The notes: a model not told the origin generated them from the sequence alone. DNA of 64,000 nt from Pyrus communis (GCF_963583255.1 NC_084804.1:32962953-33026952); one strand, 5' to 3'. Shown: positions 11,608 through 24,000, numbered from the stretch's first letter. Made by a program: numbers and translations.

Positions 11608-12415
11608 CCACTAACCTTTCCCCACCAACCCAACCTCGTGAGCCACCGGAAATAGGTTCCCAATAGGAGACCAAGAGAGAAAAATGAGAGCTCTCGCCGA
11701 TCTCATCCTGTCGCCGATCACAATGCTGAGCCTCTCCACCCAATTCCCAACAATCCCTCTGTCTTTTCGGTATTTCAGTCTCACCTGCCTCCGTGGGAGA
11801 TCAGCGACTTCAAGGAGCAGTGAGAAGGGACGATCTTTAGGTTTTCGAGCAAGGCGGCGTTGGGTTGGGTCTAGAGTGGTAACCGGTTCCCGTTGAAGAA
11901 GATAATCGGGTCGAAGGAGAAGAAAGGTGTTGATGCTAAGGCTGAGAAGGATGAGGAAAGGTGGAGAGGTAGAGAGCGAATCACTCATGCTTCATTTCCC
12001 TTGTTCATAAGATGGTATCTTTCTCTCGCTTTAATTGTTTGATCGAATTCAAGGGTAATAGGGTAGGACTACCCAACGGGTTAATTTCTCTACTAGGAGA
12101 AGGGTTGGTGTTTGCTTGAAGAAGAGGAAAATTGGGAAGAATGTAGCTACTGCCCAACGTGGATGGTCTTCTTCCAAAGTTAAATTCTCTATTTTTCCTC
12201 TCTTTCTCATTTCTGTTTGGTTGTTGATCCAAAAAGAAAATAGGGTTTTACTGTTTTGACATCGCTTAGAGAAAATGGGGATCGCGGGGCTCTCATTTTT
12301 CTCTCTCAGTCTTCGATTGGCCCCATTTTCGGCGACTGGTGTGTTTTTTCCCAGAAAAGGGAAAGAGACAGAGGAAGAGGAAGACATGAAGAGAAAGGAA
12401 AAAAAAAAATAATAA
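11608..12415 (+). other. Possible captured host sequence inside the MULE
   Basis: GC-richer stretch with several 70-125 codon open frames on both strands (11684-11896 plus, 11611-11988 minus, 12049-12480 minus). None resembles a known family to me. The composition (Ser/Arg/Pro-rich frames, TC-rich strand) resembles a 5' UTR or transit-peptide region rather than a finished gene. Confidence 0.35.
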
Positions 12416-12787
12416 TAATTCTTACTTTTTAATTTTTTAATATTCAAATGGGGCCATATTGACACGTGACGTCCAATCATTGTCTACATGGGCGCCACGT
12501 CATCAGCTAACGGATGTTCTGATAGAAAACTTAACGGATGTATAAAAGTGTCACAAAATTATGATTTTAGATACCTAACTGGGACGAAAAAAATTTGAGA
12601 TATCAAATATTAAAAACCGAAAAACTTTATGGTAGTAAACTAAGATTAACCGAAAATTATAACAAAAAGTTGGCATGAGATTCCATAACTTATGTTGTTT
12701 GGTCTTGTATGCTAAATGCACCACCACGCAACACATCATCCACCTCAGCACTCAAATATTTTATAACGACAAATGTATATAGAACAT

Positions 12788-13079
12788 TGACACACCCCGA
12801 CCTAGATCGAGGCATGATGGCTGTCACGGGAAGGTGACGTACCCATGTGCACATTGCGGAAGCAATATTAATATAAGAAATGAGAATAAACAAAAACCAA
12901 ACCAACTAGAGCACTAGATAAGAATAAGTGCAAGACGAAACTAAGTGTGAGTTCACAACCAGAGCATAAGTAGCCTAAGTGCAGTCCAGCAGGACGAATA
13001 CTAATTATACAACACCAAAGGTAATCCTACATTAGTGATAATCTGTCAAAATTGCCACGATCCTCGTAAGCCACCAACA
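12788..13079 (-). repeat. Gypsy-like LTR terminal segment, copy 1 (reverse)
   Basis: 292 bp, beginning TGACACACCCCGACCTAGAT and ending GCCACCAACA. It is the inverse of 16253-16542 and a direct copy of 14588-14881. Together with upstream sequence it is probably only the 3' part of a longer LTR. Confidence 0.8.
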
Positions 13080-13196
13080 AGCACTCCTACCCCCCTTAAG
13101 AAAATTTCGTCCCCGAAATTCCACACAACAATATAGAAACCATTAATAATCATAAAACAAGCGTGGATACATCTTTTTCATACGCTTCTCTGTCTC

Positions 13197-13430
13197 TCAG
13201 GTAGCTTCCTCCACTGAGTGATTCCTCCACAAAACTTTTACTAAGCGCACGGTTTTATTCCTCAAAACCTTATCTTTCCAATCCAAGATTGTCACTAGTT
13301 CCTCATCATAAGCCAAATCTGGATTAATTTCTAAAGGTTGAGGTGGTATCACATGTGACGGATCTGAAACATAATGACGAAGCATAGAAATATGAAAAAC
13401 ATCGTGCACTTTAGACAACTCTGGAGGCAA
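13197..13430 (-). pseudogene. Ty3/gypsy integrase C-terminal fragment (left arm)
   Basis: Reverse-strand frame with PPELSKVHDVFHISMLRHYV, PQPLEINPDLAYDEE and a long open run into VRLVKVLWRNHSVEEAT. This is the polyprotein end of chromovirus-type gypsy elements, a chromodomain-like region following integrase. Only this end is present; protease, RT and the integrase core are missing. The + strand copy at 15715-16077 is its partner. Confidence 0.8.
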
Positions 13431-14372
13431 CTCAAGCCTGTAAGCAACTTCACCGACTCACTTGGTGATCCGATACGGTCTAATATACCTAGGACTTAAC
13501 TTACCTTTCTTCCCGAACCGTACAACTCCTCTCCACGATGACAACTAACAAGCACTCCTACCGAAAACCTGGAGGGGCACAAAACAAAAAGTGTGAGTGA
13601 GCAAAAACAAAGCTTTTCAAAACCATTTCAACATCAAAGATAGTAACCCCTCGTCATAAAACCTGTATAATTTCCCAAAAATTAGAATACATATCTATAC
13701 CACAACCATGCTCAGAATAGCAAAAATCCTCATATATGCCATGTCAAATATCTCAGCATAAAATATGTAAGTCAGGTGATATAAATAAATGCAAATGATA
13801 TGTCAACCGAAGTCACTTCATATGACCTGTACAGTTGAATCTAGAGCTCATCCATCCACCCGGAGTCACTTAACGTGACCTGTATGGCTCAAATCCATAT
13901 CCCAACAAATATGCATGCACACGAGTCGAAACCACCTAAAATGGTATGTACGATAGGACTAGGTGTAAATAAATATGCTTAAGTGCTACGATCACATGAA
14001 GACTGTGTGAATAATCGCGGGTCACCTACGAGTCGGAACCACCTATAGTGGTATGTACAACAGGACTGTGCACCTAACTTGGATCCAAGATGAGCGTATG
14101 GTGCGGGAAGTGAACATCACGTGAAGGACTGTGTCCTAACCACGAGCGGGAGCATTAACACCGTGGTGCAGGTTATGAGCTCAAAATATATCTCAACATA
14201 ATCATGCAACTCACATCCACAATCAATAAACTCACCTGATACTTACCTGAGCTCCCGCAGCATCAACGATAATATATGCAACTACTAAATACATATTCTA
14301 AGTATAAGACATTTGGCATGGCATTTCAAAACATAGGAATCATTTAAATCAATTTTATGGGAAAAATACCAA

Positions 14373-14374
<2 letters not shown>

Positions 14375-14430
<56 letters not shown>
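14375..14430. repeat. (TA)n microsatellite
   Basis: An uninterrupted run of about 27 TA units in the left arm of the fold-back element. The right arm has only about 8 units at the matching place (14947-14964), so the repeat changed length after the arms formed. Confidence 0.9.
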
Positions 14431-14432
<2 letters not shown>

Positions 14433-14587
14433 AAAACCAAAAGCCCACTCACTGATATGTGGAAGGGTCGTAGCCCCTAAGTCTCGCTTGACTACGCTCG
14501 TCCTCTGGAAAAAATCTCACCTATATGCGAAACAACTATATAAACGTTATTTTAAGCACATAAACAAAACTAGGTAATAACTTCTAC

Positions 14588-14881
14588 TGACACACCTCGA
14601 CCTAGATTAAGGCATGTTGGCCGTCACATGAGGGTGATGTAGCCCTATGCACAATGCGGAAGCAATAATAATATAAGAAATGCGAATAAACAAAAACCAA
14701 ACCAACTAGAGTACTAGATAAGAATAAGTGCACGACGGAATTAAGTGTGAGTTCACAACCAGAGCATAAGTAGCCTAAGTGCAGTCCAGCAGGATGAATA
14801 CTAATTATACAACACCAAAGGTGATCCTACAATGGTGATAATCTGTCAGAACATCTGTCAAATCCTCGTCAGCCACCAACA
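14588..14881 (-). repeat. Gypsy-like LTR terminal segment, copy 2 (reverse, in the spacer)
   Basis: 294 bp, starting TGACACACCTCGACCTAGAT and ending CCACCAACA. Same orientation as copy 1. With its flanks it forms the unpaired centre between the two inverted arms. Confidence 0.8.
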
Positions 14882-15714
14882 AGCACTCCTACCTAAAACC
14901 TGAAGGGGCGCAAAACAGAAAGTGTGAATAGGCTTTTGGTTTTCAGATATATATATATATGCTTGGTATTTTTCCCAGAAAATTGATTTAAATGATTCAT
15001 ATGTTTTGAAATGCCATGCCAAATGTCTTATACTTAGAACATGTATTTAGTAGTTGTATATATTGTCGTTGACACTGCGGGCACTCAAGTAAGTACCAGG
15101 TGAGTTTATTGATTGTGGATGTGAGTTGCATGATTATGTTGAGATGTATTTTGATATCATAACATGCACCCTGGTGTTAGTGCTCTCGCCCGTGGTTAGG
15201 GCACAGTCATTCACGTGTTGTTCACCTCCCGCACCATACGTTTATCTTAGATCCAAGTTAGGTGCACAATCCTGTCATACAGACCACTATAGGTGGTTCC
15301 GACTCGTAGGTGACCTGCAATTATTCGCACAGTTTTCACGTGATCGTAGCACTTGAGCGTATTTATTTACACCTAGTCATGTCGTACAGACCACTTTAGG
15401 TGGTTCCAACTCGTGTGCAAGTATATTTGTTGAGATATGGATTTGAGCCGTATAGGTCACATTAGGTGACTCCGGCTGGATGGATGAGCTCTAAATTCAA
15501 CTGTACAGGTCATATTGAGTGACGCCGGCTGACATATCATTTGCATTGATTTATATCACCTAACTTACATATTTTTATGCTGAGATATTTGACATGGCAT
15601 ATATGTGGATTTTGCTATTCTGAGCATGGTTGTGGTATAGATATGTATTCTAATTTCTGGGAAATTATACAGGTTTTACAATGAGGGGTTATTATCTTTG
15701 ATAGGTGAAATGGT

Positions 15715-16150
15715 TTGGTATCAGAGCCTAGGTTTGGCGGTCCTGCATATTTTGTGAATATTCTAATTCTTTGGGTGTTTTTGAAGTTGTCACTGTGGAG
15801 AGGAGTTGTACGGTTCGGGAAGAAAGGTAAGTTAAGTCCTAGGTATATTAGACCGTATCAGATCACCAAGCGAGTCGGTGAAGTTGCTTACAGACTTGAG
15901 TTGCCTCCAGAGTTGTCTAAAGTGCACGATGTTTTTCATGTTTCTATGCTTCGTCATTATGTTTCAGATCCGTCACATGTGATACCACCTCAACCATTAG
16001 AAAATAATCCAGATTTGATTTATGATGAGGAACCAGTGACAATCTTGGATTGGAAAGATAAGGTTTTTGAGGAATAAGACCATGCGCTTAGTAAAAGTTT
16101 TGTGGAGGAATCACTCAGTGGAGGAAGCTACCTGGGAGACAGAGGAGCGT
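15715..16150 (+). pseudogene. Ty3/gypsy integrase C-terminal fragment (right arm)
   Basis: Frame 15715-16077 contains PSYIRPYQI-like sequence and KVHDVFHVSMLRHYVSDPSH, ILDWKDKVFEE; it then stops at 16075-16077. The left-arm copy stays open here, so one base change or a one-base shift broke this copy. The lost continuation (VKVLWRNHSVEEATWE) is still readable in another frame at about 16090-16140. Confidence 0.75.
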
Positions 16151-16252
16151 ATGAAAAAGATGTATCCACGCTTGTTTTATGATTATTAATGGTTTCTATA
16201 TTGTTGTGTGAAATTTCAGGGACGAAATTTTTTTAAGGGGGGTAGGAGTGCT

Positions 16253-16542
16253 TGTTGGTGGCTTACGAGGATCGCGGCAATTCTGACATATTATCACTAA
16301 TGTAGGATTACCTTTGGTGTTGTATAATTAGTATTCATCCTGCTGGACTGCACTTAGGCTACTTATGCTCAAGTTGTGAACTCACTTAGTTTCGTCTTGC
16401 AGTTATTCTTATCTAGTGCTCTAGTTGGTTTGGTTTTTGTTTATTCTCATTTCTTATATTAATATTGCTTCCGCACTGTGCACATGGCTACGTCACCCTC
16501 ACGTGACGGCCAGCATGCCTCGATTTAGGTCGGGGTGTGTCA
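16253..16542 (+). repeat. Gypsy-like LTR terminal segment, copy 3 (forward)
   Basis: 290 bp, TGTTGGTGGC...GGTGTGTCA, preceded by the purine tract AAGGGGGGTAGGAG. Inverse of copies 1 and 2. Confidence 0.8.
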
Positions 16543-16854
16543 ACATCAACAACAAAAATATTGAGTAAAGTTGTAGAAATTGACAAACTTGGCTAGTGAG
16601 ACTTGCATGAATGCAATGTTCCAGAATTTTGCTCACACTCTTATACTTGCAAAATTGGTAGGCGGCCGTATTCAGAATACAACCGTAATCTTCATATTCT
16701 AGTGAACTATTTATATATTTACACTCCCAAGAAGTGACTCTTTAAGACAACAGTTGGTAATGCTTATGCCTTCTAAACGTGTAACCCTTAATCAAATTAG
16801 AAGCATATGAGTCTATGACCGTTTGCTTTCAACAACAAAATTTCATTCGCATAA

Positions 16855-17830
16855 CCAACATCAGTTTTGCATGTAAAAACTATTGAACCTTGCGAAATTT
16901 AACTATGAATTTTTCATTCAAACATTATAATATTTAATTTTAACATAACAATTAAAAAAGAAATTATTATCAAATGACCCCTAAATGACTTTATATCAGT
17001 TTGCATGTAAAACTATAGGCCCATGTATGCGCATAACCTTACAAGAATAAAAATATCGATGTACTTAAACAAAAAAAAAAAAACAACAATAATTTTCATG
17101 TGCATAACCTTACAAGAAAATTGTAATATTCTTCTAAGAGACACGTAGATAATTAGGCTGAGGTGCAAGTATCTCGCTCTCTTTAAGGAGATTCAAGCGC
17201 CATGCGGTTTTACAAAAGTTTACGAACCGATGCAGCAGTATATCTCTTGACTTGTCCCCTCTAGGATACAACAGTCCAACAAAATTGTGTTTGACTCAAA
17301 CCTATATGCACAAAAAGAGAAGAGTCCAAAGCTCCACCACAAGAACACCCTTCTTTGGCCAATATAAGTGAAAGATACAAAGTATGGAGGAATAAAGATT
17401 GTAGTTATTAGGAAATTGGTAGTGGGATCATAAATAAAGAGACAATGGGAAACTTCTAATAATTATATGTTTATTATCACCCTTAGTGAATAGGATAATA
17501 AACACAAATTAATAAAGAAAAAAAGTTACAATAGTGACACAAAATGAAAAGCTAAAGACTAATTTTCCACTGACCACAAATAATGACAAACAAACTTATT
17601 TTGCCACTAACAACCAAATAATGGCAATTATAATTGCGTTAAAAAAAATAAAATAAATTAAAATAATGGCAATTATAATTAATTTAATTTATTTAATGTT
17701 AAAAATGAACCAACATAACCCAAATTCTGGTTTGCATGTAAAATGGAACCTTATGAAATTTAACAATGAATTTCTCATTAAAAACGAAAAAATTATCAAA
17801 CGACTCCTAATCAATTGTCCAATATATTTG
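16855..17830 (+). repeat. Pair of diverged direct repeats in an AT-rich spacer
   Basis: 16855-16985 and about 17707-17815 share the order tttgcatgtaaa, ttgaacctt.cgaaattta, aatttttcatt and attatcaaa.gac. They are old copies of one AT-rich repeat. From 16543 to 18248 I see no gene. Confidence 0.45.
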
Positions 17831-18248
17831 GTATTTAGTGGATCAGAGATATCATCCTTCTCTATTTGACATATCTATCGCAAAGAAATTATAGTTGCCG
17901 ATGAATTAGCTTCCTAATTAGGACATTTGTATTACCACCACTCATGTATTTAGTGTAATAATTTTCGTTATTTTATTTTGCATAAGCTAGTTTGACCTGT
18001 TTGAGATTGAGATCCATCGAGAATCCTCGTTGCAATTTTTTAGGGTTCAGAAATTTAAAAAAAAAAAAAGTAATGCATGTAAGTTAGGCAATAGGCAGTT
18101 TGCCCATCCTCGAGGGAAGACCTCCTTTATATCCGATAAAAATTAAGCAACAGCAATATTTCCACTCTTGGACGTCGATGTTTGTCATTTGACTCATATC
18201 TTCGCTATAAAAATCTTACAACTCATATCAGTTGGTTATATCTACAAA

Positions 18249-19269
18249 ATGGAAAGCATCAGCAGTAGTTGTAGCTTCAGAAAAGTTGTGTTTTTGCTAC
18301 AGATCTTCATCTTCTTTGAAGCCCATCGTTTCTGTGCTGCTGATCCAACTTATGGGTTCACACTTGTGCAACTCAGTGCACAAAATCGCAGATTACAGAA
18401 ACCATATGACAAGGCTCCTCATGAGCGTTACAGTAATATAGATGGAGTTGAAAAGTTTTGGATCTACAACCACGACAAGCCCTTTCAAAGCACAATCCAA
18501 CCAGGCCACGCTCCGAAATTAGAATTTCTGTATGTATATTCTCTCTTGTTTTCGATATGTTTATGGGCTTATTGTTACTAGCCTTTGCACGTTTGGAACT
18601 ACTTTTGTGCGAGCACATTATTACAAACAGGCTGACCCAGAAACACTTTATTATGACATTAATCAATGTCCAATAATGTAATCTAGTTAGGCTTATATTA
18701 TCTCCCTTCGAAAGCAATTGTATACATATGATGATACCCAAAAACACTTTTAAGCTTTTCTGTCAAATGTAGTTAATTAGAAGCACTTCTATTTGTTCAC
18801 AAAGTACTTCTCAAGTCCCATTGAATTTCTTTCTTACATTAGGAAGTTGATTTCATTTCATAATTCATAATATGGATTTTGTTCTAGGGGTATGACTACA
18901 CTTCCGGGGTTTGGCAATTTGAGGGCAACTTTCTTGTGCCACAAGGCATGTCGGGGGCTACAACAATGCAAATCTTTGGTTCACCCAAACAAGCTACAAC
19001 TCTGCAACTAGGTGTCTACAATGGGGATTTGAAGCACTATCGTGGCAATGTGCTAGCTGCTAATGTCCAACAAGTGGGTTAGGCTGAACGTGATTCACAA
19101 TGTTTCCGCAAGGACAGTGACCCTTTTTATCAATGGCGAACGGAAGTTGATCACCAAAGATCACGGCCGAGCAACCTTTTACTTCAAGTACGGAGTTTAT
19201 GGAGCCTTGTATCATTCAAGTAATTATATGCAATCAAGTTGGGGAGGGATCAAACTTTATAAAAAATGA
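18249..19269 (+). pseudogene. Citrate-binding-protein-like (alginate lyase 2 family) gene, broken by two frameshifts
   Basis: Exon 1 is 18249-18529 and exon 2 is 18888-19269, with GT-AG borders (gtatgt at 18530; ttctag before 18888). The product starts with a signal-peptide-like hydrophobic segment (VVFLLQIFIFFEAHRFCAAD), then DPTYGFTLVQLS, QKPYDKAPHERYSNIDGVEK and FWIYNHDKPFQ, typical of plant citrate-binding proteins. Near 18500-18515 the frame must shift to read TRPRSEIRIS before the splice site. Exon 2 reads GYDYTSGVWQFEGNFLVPQG and LGVYNGDLKHYRGNVLAAN, then shifts again near 19060 to WVRLNVIHNVSARTVTLFIN and ends GGIKLYKK*. The intact relative would have about 210-220 residues. Two separate one-base losses make a pseudogene likely; sequencing error is the alternative. 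Confidence 0.8.
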
Positions 19270-20463
19270 AATATCATTGGAAATCAAAGGAAGGGAGCCA
19301 AGTTTTGTGTGTAATGGAGGGAGAAGGGAGGAGAGTTTGATGTTCAAAGTAATTTTATAATTTTTTATACAAGCTATTTGAATTACAAAAATAGTCGTCA
19401 TGCATTTTCTATAATTTAAAAAAGGGTAAATTACACTTTCATACCTCAGGTTTGGGGTCTATTTCAATTCCTTACAACATCTTCAAAGCATTTCACTTTC
19501 ATACCTTAGTACTATTTTATTTCAAAATAATACCTTTGTTACATTTTCCATCCATTGGTTCGTTAAATGCTGACGTGACATTAGTGAACCCCGTTACACG
19601 TCAACACACTCCCTCCAAAACTTGCACATGTGGAATTTTTTAGTCCACATGGAGCCACGTGGACTGACAAAACCCCACTATCATCGAGCACACCATTCCC
19701 AAACCCAAAATCGAGAATGTTGAAGTTTATGGTAACCCTAGCCCCACCGGTGAAACCCTAGTTCCGTCGCGAAACTCGAGTTCCTATTGCCGTCGTGCCC
19801 ACTACCCATAACAACCCTTAACCCGTGACCCACAACCCACAATCTGCAACCCAGAACCAACTCCCGATTGCAGCGATAATCAAGTGATTCGAAGTCGAAT
19901 GCTGAAAATGAGTTGGGAAATGAGGGAGGATCCATTGGATCCATTCCCAAAATACGGTTAGTGCTTTTTTGTTTCTTTATTTTGTGTTGTTCGATAATGC
20001 TTGGACTGTTCGAAAATGGTTAGAATGTTCGAAAATGTTAGGGACCTGAAATTGTTTGTACTTTGTAATTTTGGATCTATATTTCCTATTTTTAAATTAC
20101 TTTGTTCGAAAATGGTGGGGAACTAAAAATTGCTTGGTGTTGTCGGTTAATGGAGGACTTTTGTCTTTGTTTAATTATGTTGGAAAAAAAGCTTGTGGGT
20201 TATGTATGTTTGGCAGTGCTTTGTTCATGCTTTATATGTGCCTTTTGTGTATGATGCTTTTTTTATGCCTTTATCAATGCCTTTATATGGGACACCACAT
20301 TGTCATTTGTGGTGTGCCTTTATCTATGAATTGTTTTGTGGTCATGGGTCCTGAATTTTGGGTTTCATCACTTTAAAATAGGAATTTTATATGCTGATAT
20401 TTGGGTTTCATCAGGGTTTTTTATGCTGCAATTTCAGGGAACAAATAACTATTCACAATCAAA

Positions 20464-22995
20464 ATGTATCACGGTGGACAACTCTGTGAAGACTTCTATG
20501 GTGGAGGGAATGTGGATTTCTTTGACTTCTATGACAAAGATTTCATGTCAATGCTCGAGGTTGACAATATGGTTAAGGAACTGGGATATGGAAATGTGTT
20601 CATGAGTTACCAGTATAGGATCCCAGGGATGGAAATTCGAAATGGGTTGAAGCCTTTGATGACAGATTTGGATGTTATCAGCATGTGCAAATTTGTGCCA
20701 AACCACATTGTGATTGATGTGTATATTGAGAAGATAACACCTGAATAATGTGTCTCTCAAGAGATGGAGTTTATCAAGTCATTTGAACCAGTTGCTCATA
20801 GTAATGTGGTTATTGAAGAACTTGATGGTGATGAGGATAAACAGTGCAAGAGGATAGAGGAAAGGCCAGGGCAAGTGAATAGAGGAAAAGCCAAGCTAGC
20901 CATAGAATATCTAGTCAGTGGCCTTGGTGGTGAATGTAGTGTGCCTTCTCAATGTGTGACTCAAACTGTTGAAGGAGTGCCTGATGAAATAGGTGATGGA
21001 GTAATGGGTGAAAAAGTGCCTGATGAAATGGTGGCTGATGTGGGTGAAAAAGAAGATGAGAATGACAGTGACTTCATAGAAGAAGAATTTCCTGCTGATG
21101 AAGATCACTTATAGTTTATGAAGTTTGTAGATGATTATGTGGATGCACATGAGGATGGAGTGTTGGCTGGCATTAGGGAACAAAATAACCCTCAATCAGG
21201 AAAGGGATATCGGCAGCAAAGGGAAGGATTTGAAGAAAAGATTGATGTAGATGTTGTTGGTAAGCCGGATTACAATTCAGATGGCCTTCACAGTGTGCAT
21301 GAAGATGAAGACGGTGATGGTAACAACAATGAGTGTTATCCTGAGTTAAATGAGAAGATTGACATGAAGAACCCATACTTGTCATTAGGGTTAATATTTA
21401 GGGATGATGCACAGTTTAGAAAGGCATTAGTTATGCACTCTATGATAAATGGGTACGGGGATGTCCATTTTCCCTGAAATAAGAAGTTCAAGGTTGATGC
21501 AGCTTGTAAAGAAGGTTGTATGTGGCTTGTCAAGTGTAGGAAGATGTGCAATTCAAACAATATGCAGATAAAGAAGATTTTGGATCATCACACATGTGGT
21601 AGATTATGGATAAATAGGAATATGAAACAATCTTGGCTTATTGAGCAATACTTGGAAATGATCCAATTTAATCCAACATGGCATGTTGAGTCTTTTATGG
21701 ACACCATTGAAGCTGAATGGAATCACGGTTACTTTAAGATGAAAGCCTATAGGGCTATGGCTGCTGCTATGAAGATTATTGAGGGTAAGCATGTTGATCA
21801 ATACACAAGATTACGGGATTTTGCTGAGGAAATTAATAAGACAAACCCAAGAAGTACAGTGAAGATTAAGTTGGATGAATGAAGGTTTCAAAGGATGTAT
21901 GTGTGTTTGGGTGCATGCAAGGAAGGTTTCAAGCATGGGTGCAGACCCTTGATTGGTTTAGATGGTTGCCATTTAAAGTCTCAGCATGGGGGTCAATTGT
22001 TGGTTGTTGTGAGGATAGATCCCAATGATGAAACTTGAGTGATAGCTTATGCAGTTGTCGAGATAGAGAACAAAGATTCCTAGATTTGGTTCTTGGAGAT
22101 TTTGGCCGAGGATATTGGGATTGTAGATCAGCATGGTTGGACATTCATTAGTGACAAGCAGAAGGGTTTAATTCCTGCATTCTTGGTGGTTCTTCCCGAT
22201 TGTCACCACAGGTTTTGTGTTCGCCATTTGTACACAAACTATAGAGAACAGTTTAAGGGTAAGGCATTGAAGGATGCTTTATGGGCTGTTGCCAAGACCA
22301 CTACAATTCCACACTTTAGAAGAGCCATGGAGGAACTTAAATTGTTGAACGAAGATGCATATGATTGGCTCATGAAGAGACCTGCCAATCACTGGAGTAG
22401 GTCTCATTTTCAAACGCAAACCAAGTGTGAAATGTTGCTAAACAACTTGTGTGAAAGTTTCAATGCCGTGATAGTGAAGGCAAAGTCCAAGCCAATTGTA
22501 ACCATGCTTCAGATCATTTATACCATGTTGATGAGAAAGATTCAAATGAGAAAAGACATTATGGTGAGACAACCTGGAGATTTATGCCCCAAGATTAAGA
22601 AGAAGTTAGAGGATGCAAAAATGGAGAGTGGTCGATGCATTACTCAATGGTCTGTTGGGACTAAATTCCAGGTGGATGCTAAAGGAGGTGACCAATATGT
22701 TGTTGACTTGACTAAACTTACATGTTCATGTCGGAGATATGACCTCACTGGTATTCCATGCAACCATACCATTGCTACCATTAATTACAAGAGGGAAAAG
22801 CTAGAAGACTATGTGGATATTTGTTATTCCAAGGTTATGTACTTGGAAATATATGGACACTTGATCCAGCATATGAATGGGATGTCGATGTGGGAGGTCA
22901 CTGAAAATCCACCTATCCAACCTTCTCTATATACTAGACAACCTGGAAGACCCAAAAAGAAGATAAACAAAGAGGCTGCAGAAATGGAGAAATAA
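20464..22995 (+). pseudogene. MuDR-like MULE transposase, six in-frame stops
   Basis: One reading frame runs from ATG 20464 to TAA 22993-22995, interrupted by stops at 20746, 21112, 21475, 21880, 22036 and 22081. No frameshift is needed. In order: a PB1-like N-terminal domain (YHGGQLCEDFYGGGNVDFFD, GYRIPG-like core), an acidic linker, the MuDR N-terminal domain (FKVDAACKEGCMWLVKCRKM), the MULE DDE domain (PLIGLDGCHLKSQHGGQLLV with the first Asp; WTFISDKQKGLIPA with the second; NNLCESFNAVIV with the probable Glu), and a SWIM zinc finger (LTCSCRRYDLTGIPCNHTIA) at about 22716-22776. The last 300 codons, 22093-22995, are open. The protein cannot be made whole from this copy. Confidence 0.88.
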
Positions 22996-22999
22996 GCTA

Positions 23000-24000
23000 A
23001 TCCTAGACAAAGTGAAGCCACTAACAGAAGTGGAGATATTCCACGACCACAACAACTCTCAAGGAAAGGCCAAGAAACCCTTAAAAGTGGAATTTGTAAA
23101 AAAAAAGGTCACAATACCAGGACCCATCACAGGCATCTTCCTACAAGACAAGATGTGACATATAACCTTGTAACCTTGTACAAAGTTATATGATTTCTAA
23201 GTTGATTTAAGACTTTGTTAATCTTGAAATCCTTTAATTTGTTTTAGGCATCAAGTTCTGCACATGGAGCATCTGGTAATCCAGGTGGTGTACCAAGGAA
23301 GAGGAAGCACTGTTTCACTTGTTTTATTTAGTTAGGGTTTGTAAATGAATTTATGGCCTACATTGTGATAACTTAGGGATTCTTTTGTATGTATTGGATG
23401 TGGATATTCTTTTGTGATAACTTATGGCCTATATTGTTGTTGATTTGGATATTGGATGGAGGCATAGTACAGCTAGAAGAGGTAATTCAGAGGTTCAAAC
23501 AAATTGAGGAGTGAAGAAGAGAAGGACAAGGCAACCAAGAAAGTGAAAAGTGTTGCTATACAAGAACAAACTGGGTTTTTAGATGATGGAATTTTTTGTG
23601 AATGTTAGCAGCAGCTAGGAACTGTTATTTTGCTCCCAATTGGATTTGTAGCTTATTATGAACCGTTATTTTGCTACTGGCTAGATATCCTTTTGGGAAC
23701 ATGCTAGCTTGTTAGAGTTCCGAATAGTTATTTCCAGTTGAACTCCTAGATGATAGCTTTGGTTGCCAAGATATGGAACATGCTTGTTATTTTCAATTGA
23801 CTCTTGTGAAATATATTGCTAATTTAGTTACCTATTTGGATATTGGAATGCATTTTTGCCTATTCATTGATTACCAGGTTCAATTCAATTTGCATTTTGA
23901 ATTGCATCTGATGCAATTGTTCATAATTATAAATAATAATAAATTAAAAAAAAGGCGGGAAATTTTGAAATTTGAATTTTTGGCCATGTGGCGCTTTTTG
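23000..24000. other. 3' part of the MULE, non-coding
   Basis: Between the transposase stop and the right TIR. A possible spliced tail (GNPGGVPRKRKH at about 23273-23310) suggests a short further exon. Otherwise nothing recognisable. Confidence 0.4.

Larger units (their letters stand above)
8821..12652. mobile_element. MULE-type TIR element without transposase, split by a Copia-like insertion
   Basis: Long terminal inverted repeats of about 230 bp: the left end ggattaatctcagtttacta and the reverse complement of the right end (cggttaatcttagtttacta) stay alignable through gatgacgtgg and a tattaaaaaa tract (left to about 9050, right from about 12416). Flanks AAAATTGTA (8812-8820) and AAAATTATA (12653-12661) match at 8 of 9 positions, the target length typical of Mutator-like elements. 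Without the Copia insertion the element is about 1.37 kb. Its interior (9060-9146 and 11608-12415) is more GC-rich and pyrimidine-rich, like the 5' end of a captured host gene (Pack-MULE style), but I recognise no protein in it. Confidence 0.75.
12788..16542. mobile_element. Fold-back (palindromic) gypsy-like retroelement
   Basis: Two long arms are inverted copies of each other: left 12788-14447 and right about 14932-16542, with a spacer of about 480 bases. The ends are inverted copies of one terminal segment, TGACACACC... on the left and ...GGTGTGTCA on the right. The outer flanks share ACAT (12784-12787 and 16543-16546), while the third terminal segment, inside the spacer, is not followed by ACAT. 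Each arm carries the C-terminal part of a Ty3/gypsy integrase. The right arm also holds TGGTATCAGAGCC (15718-15730), a primer-binding-site motif, and an AAGGGGGG purine tract before the terminal segment. No complete gag-pol is present. Confidence 0.75.
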
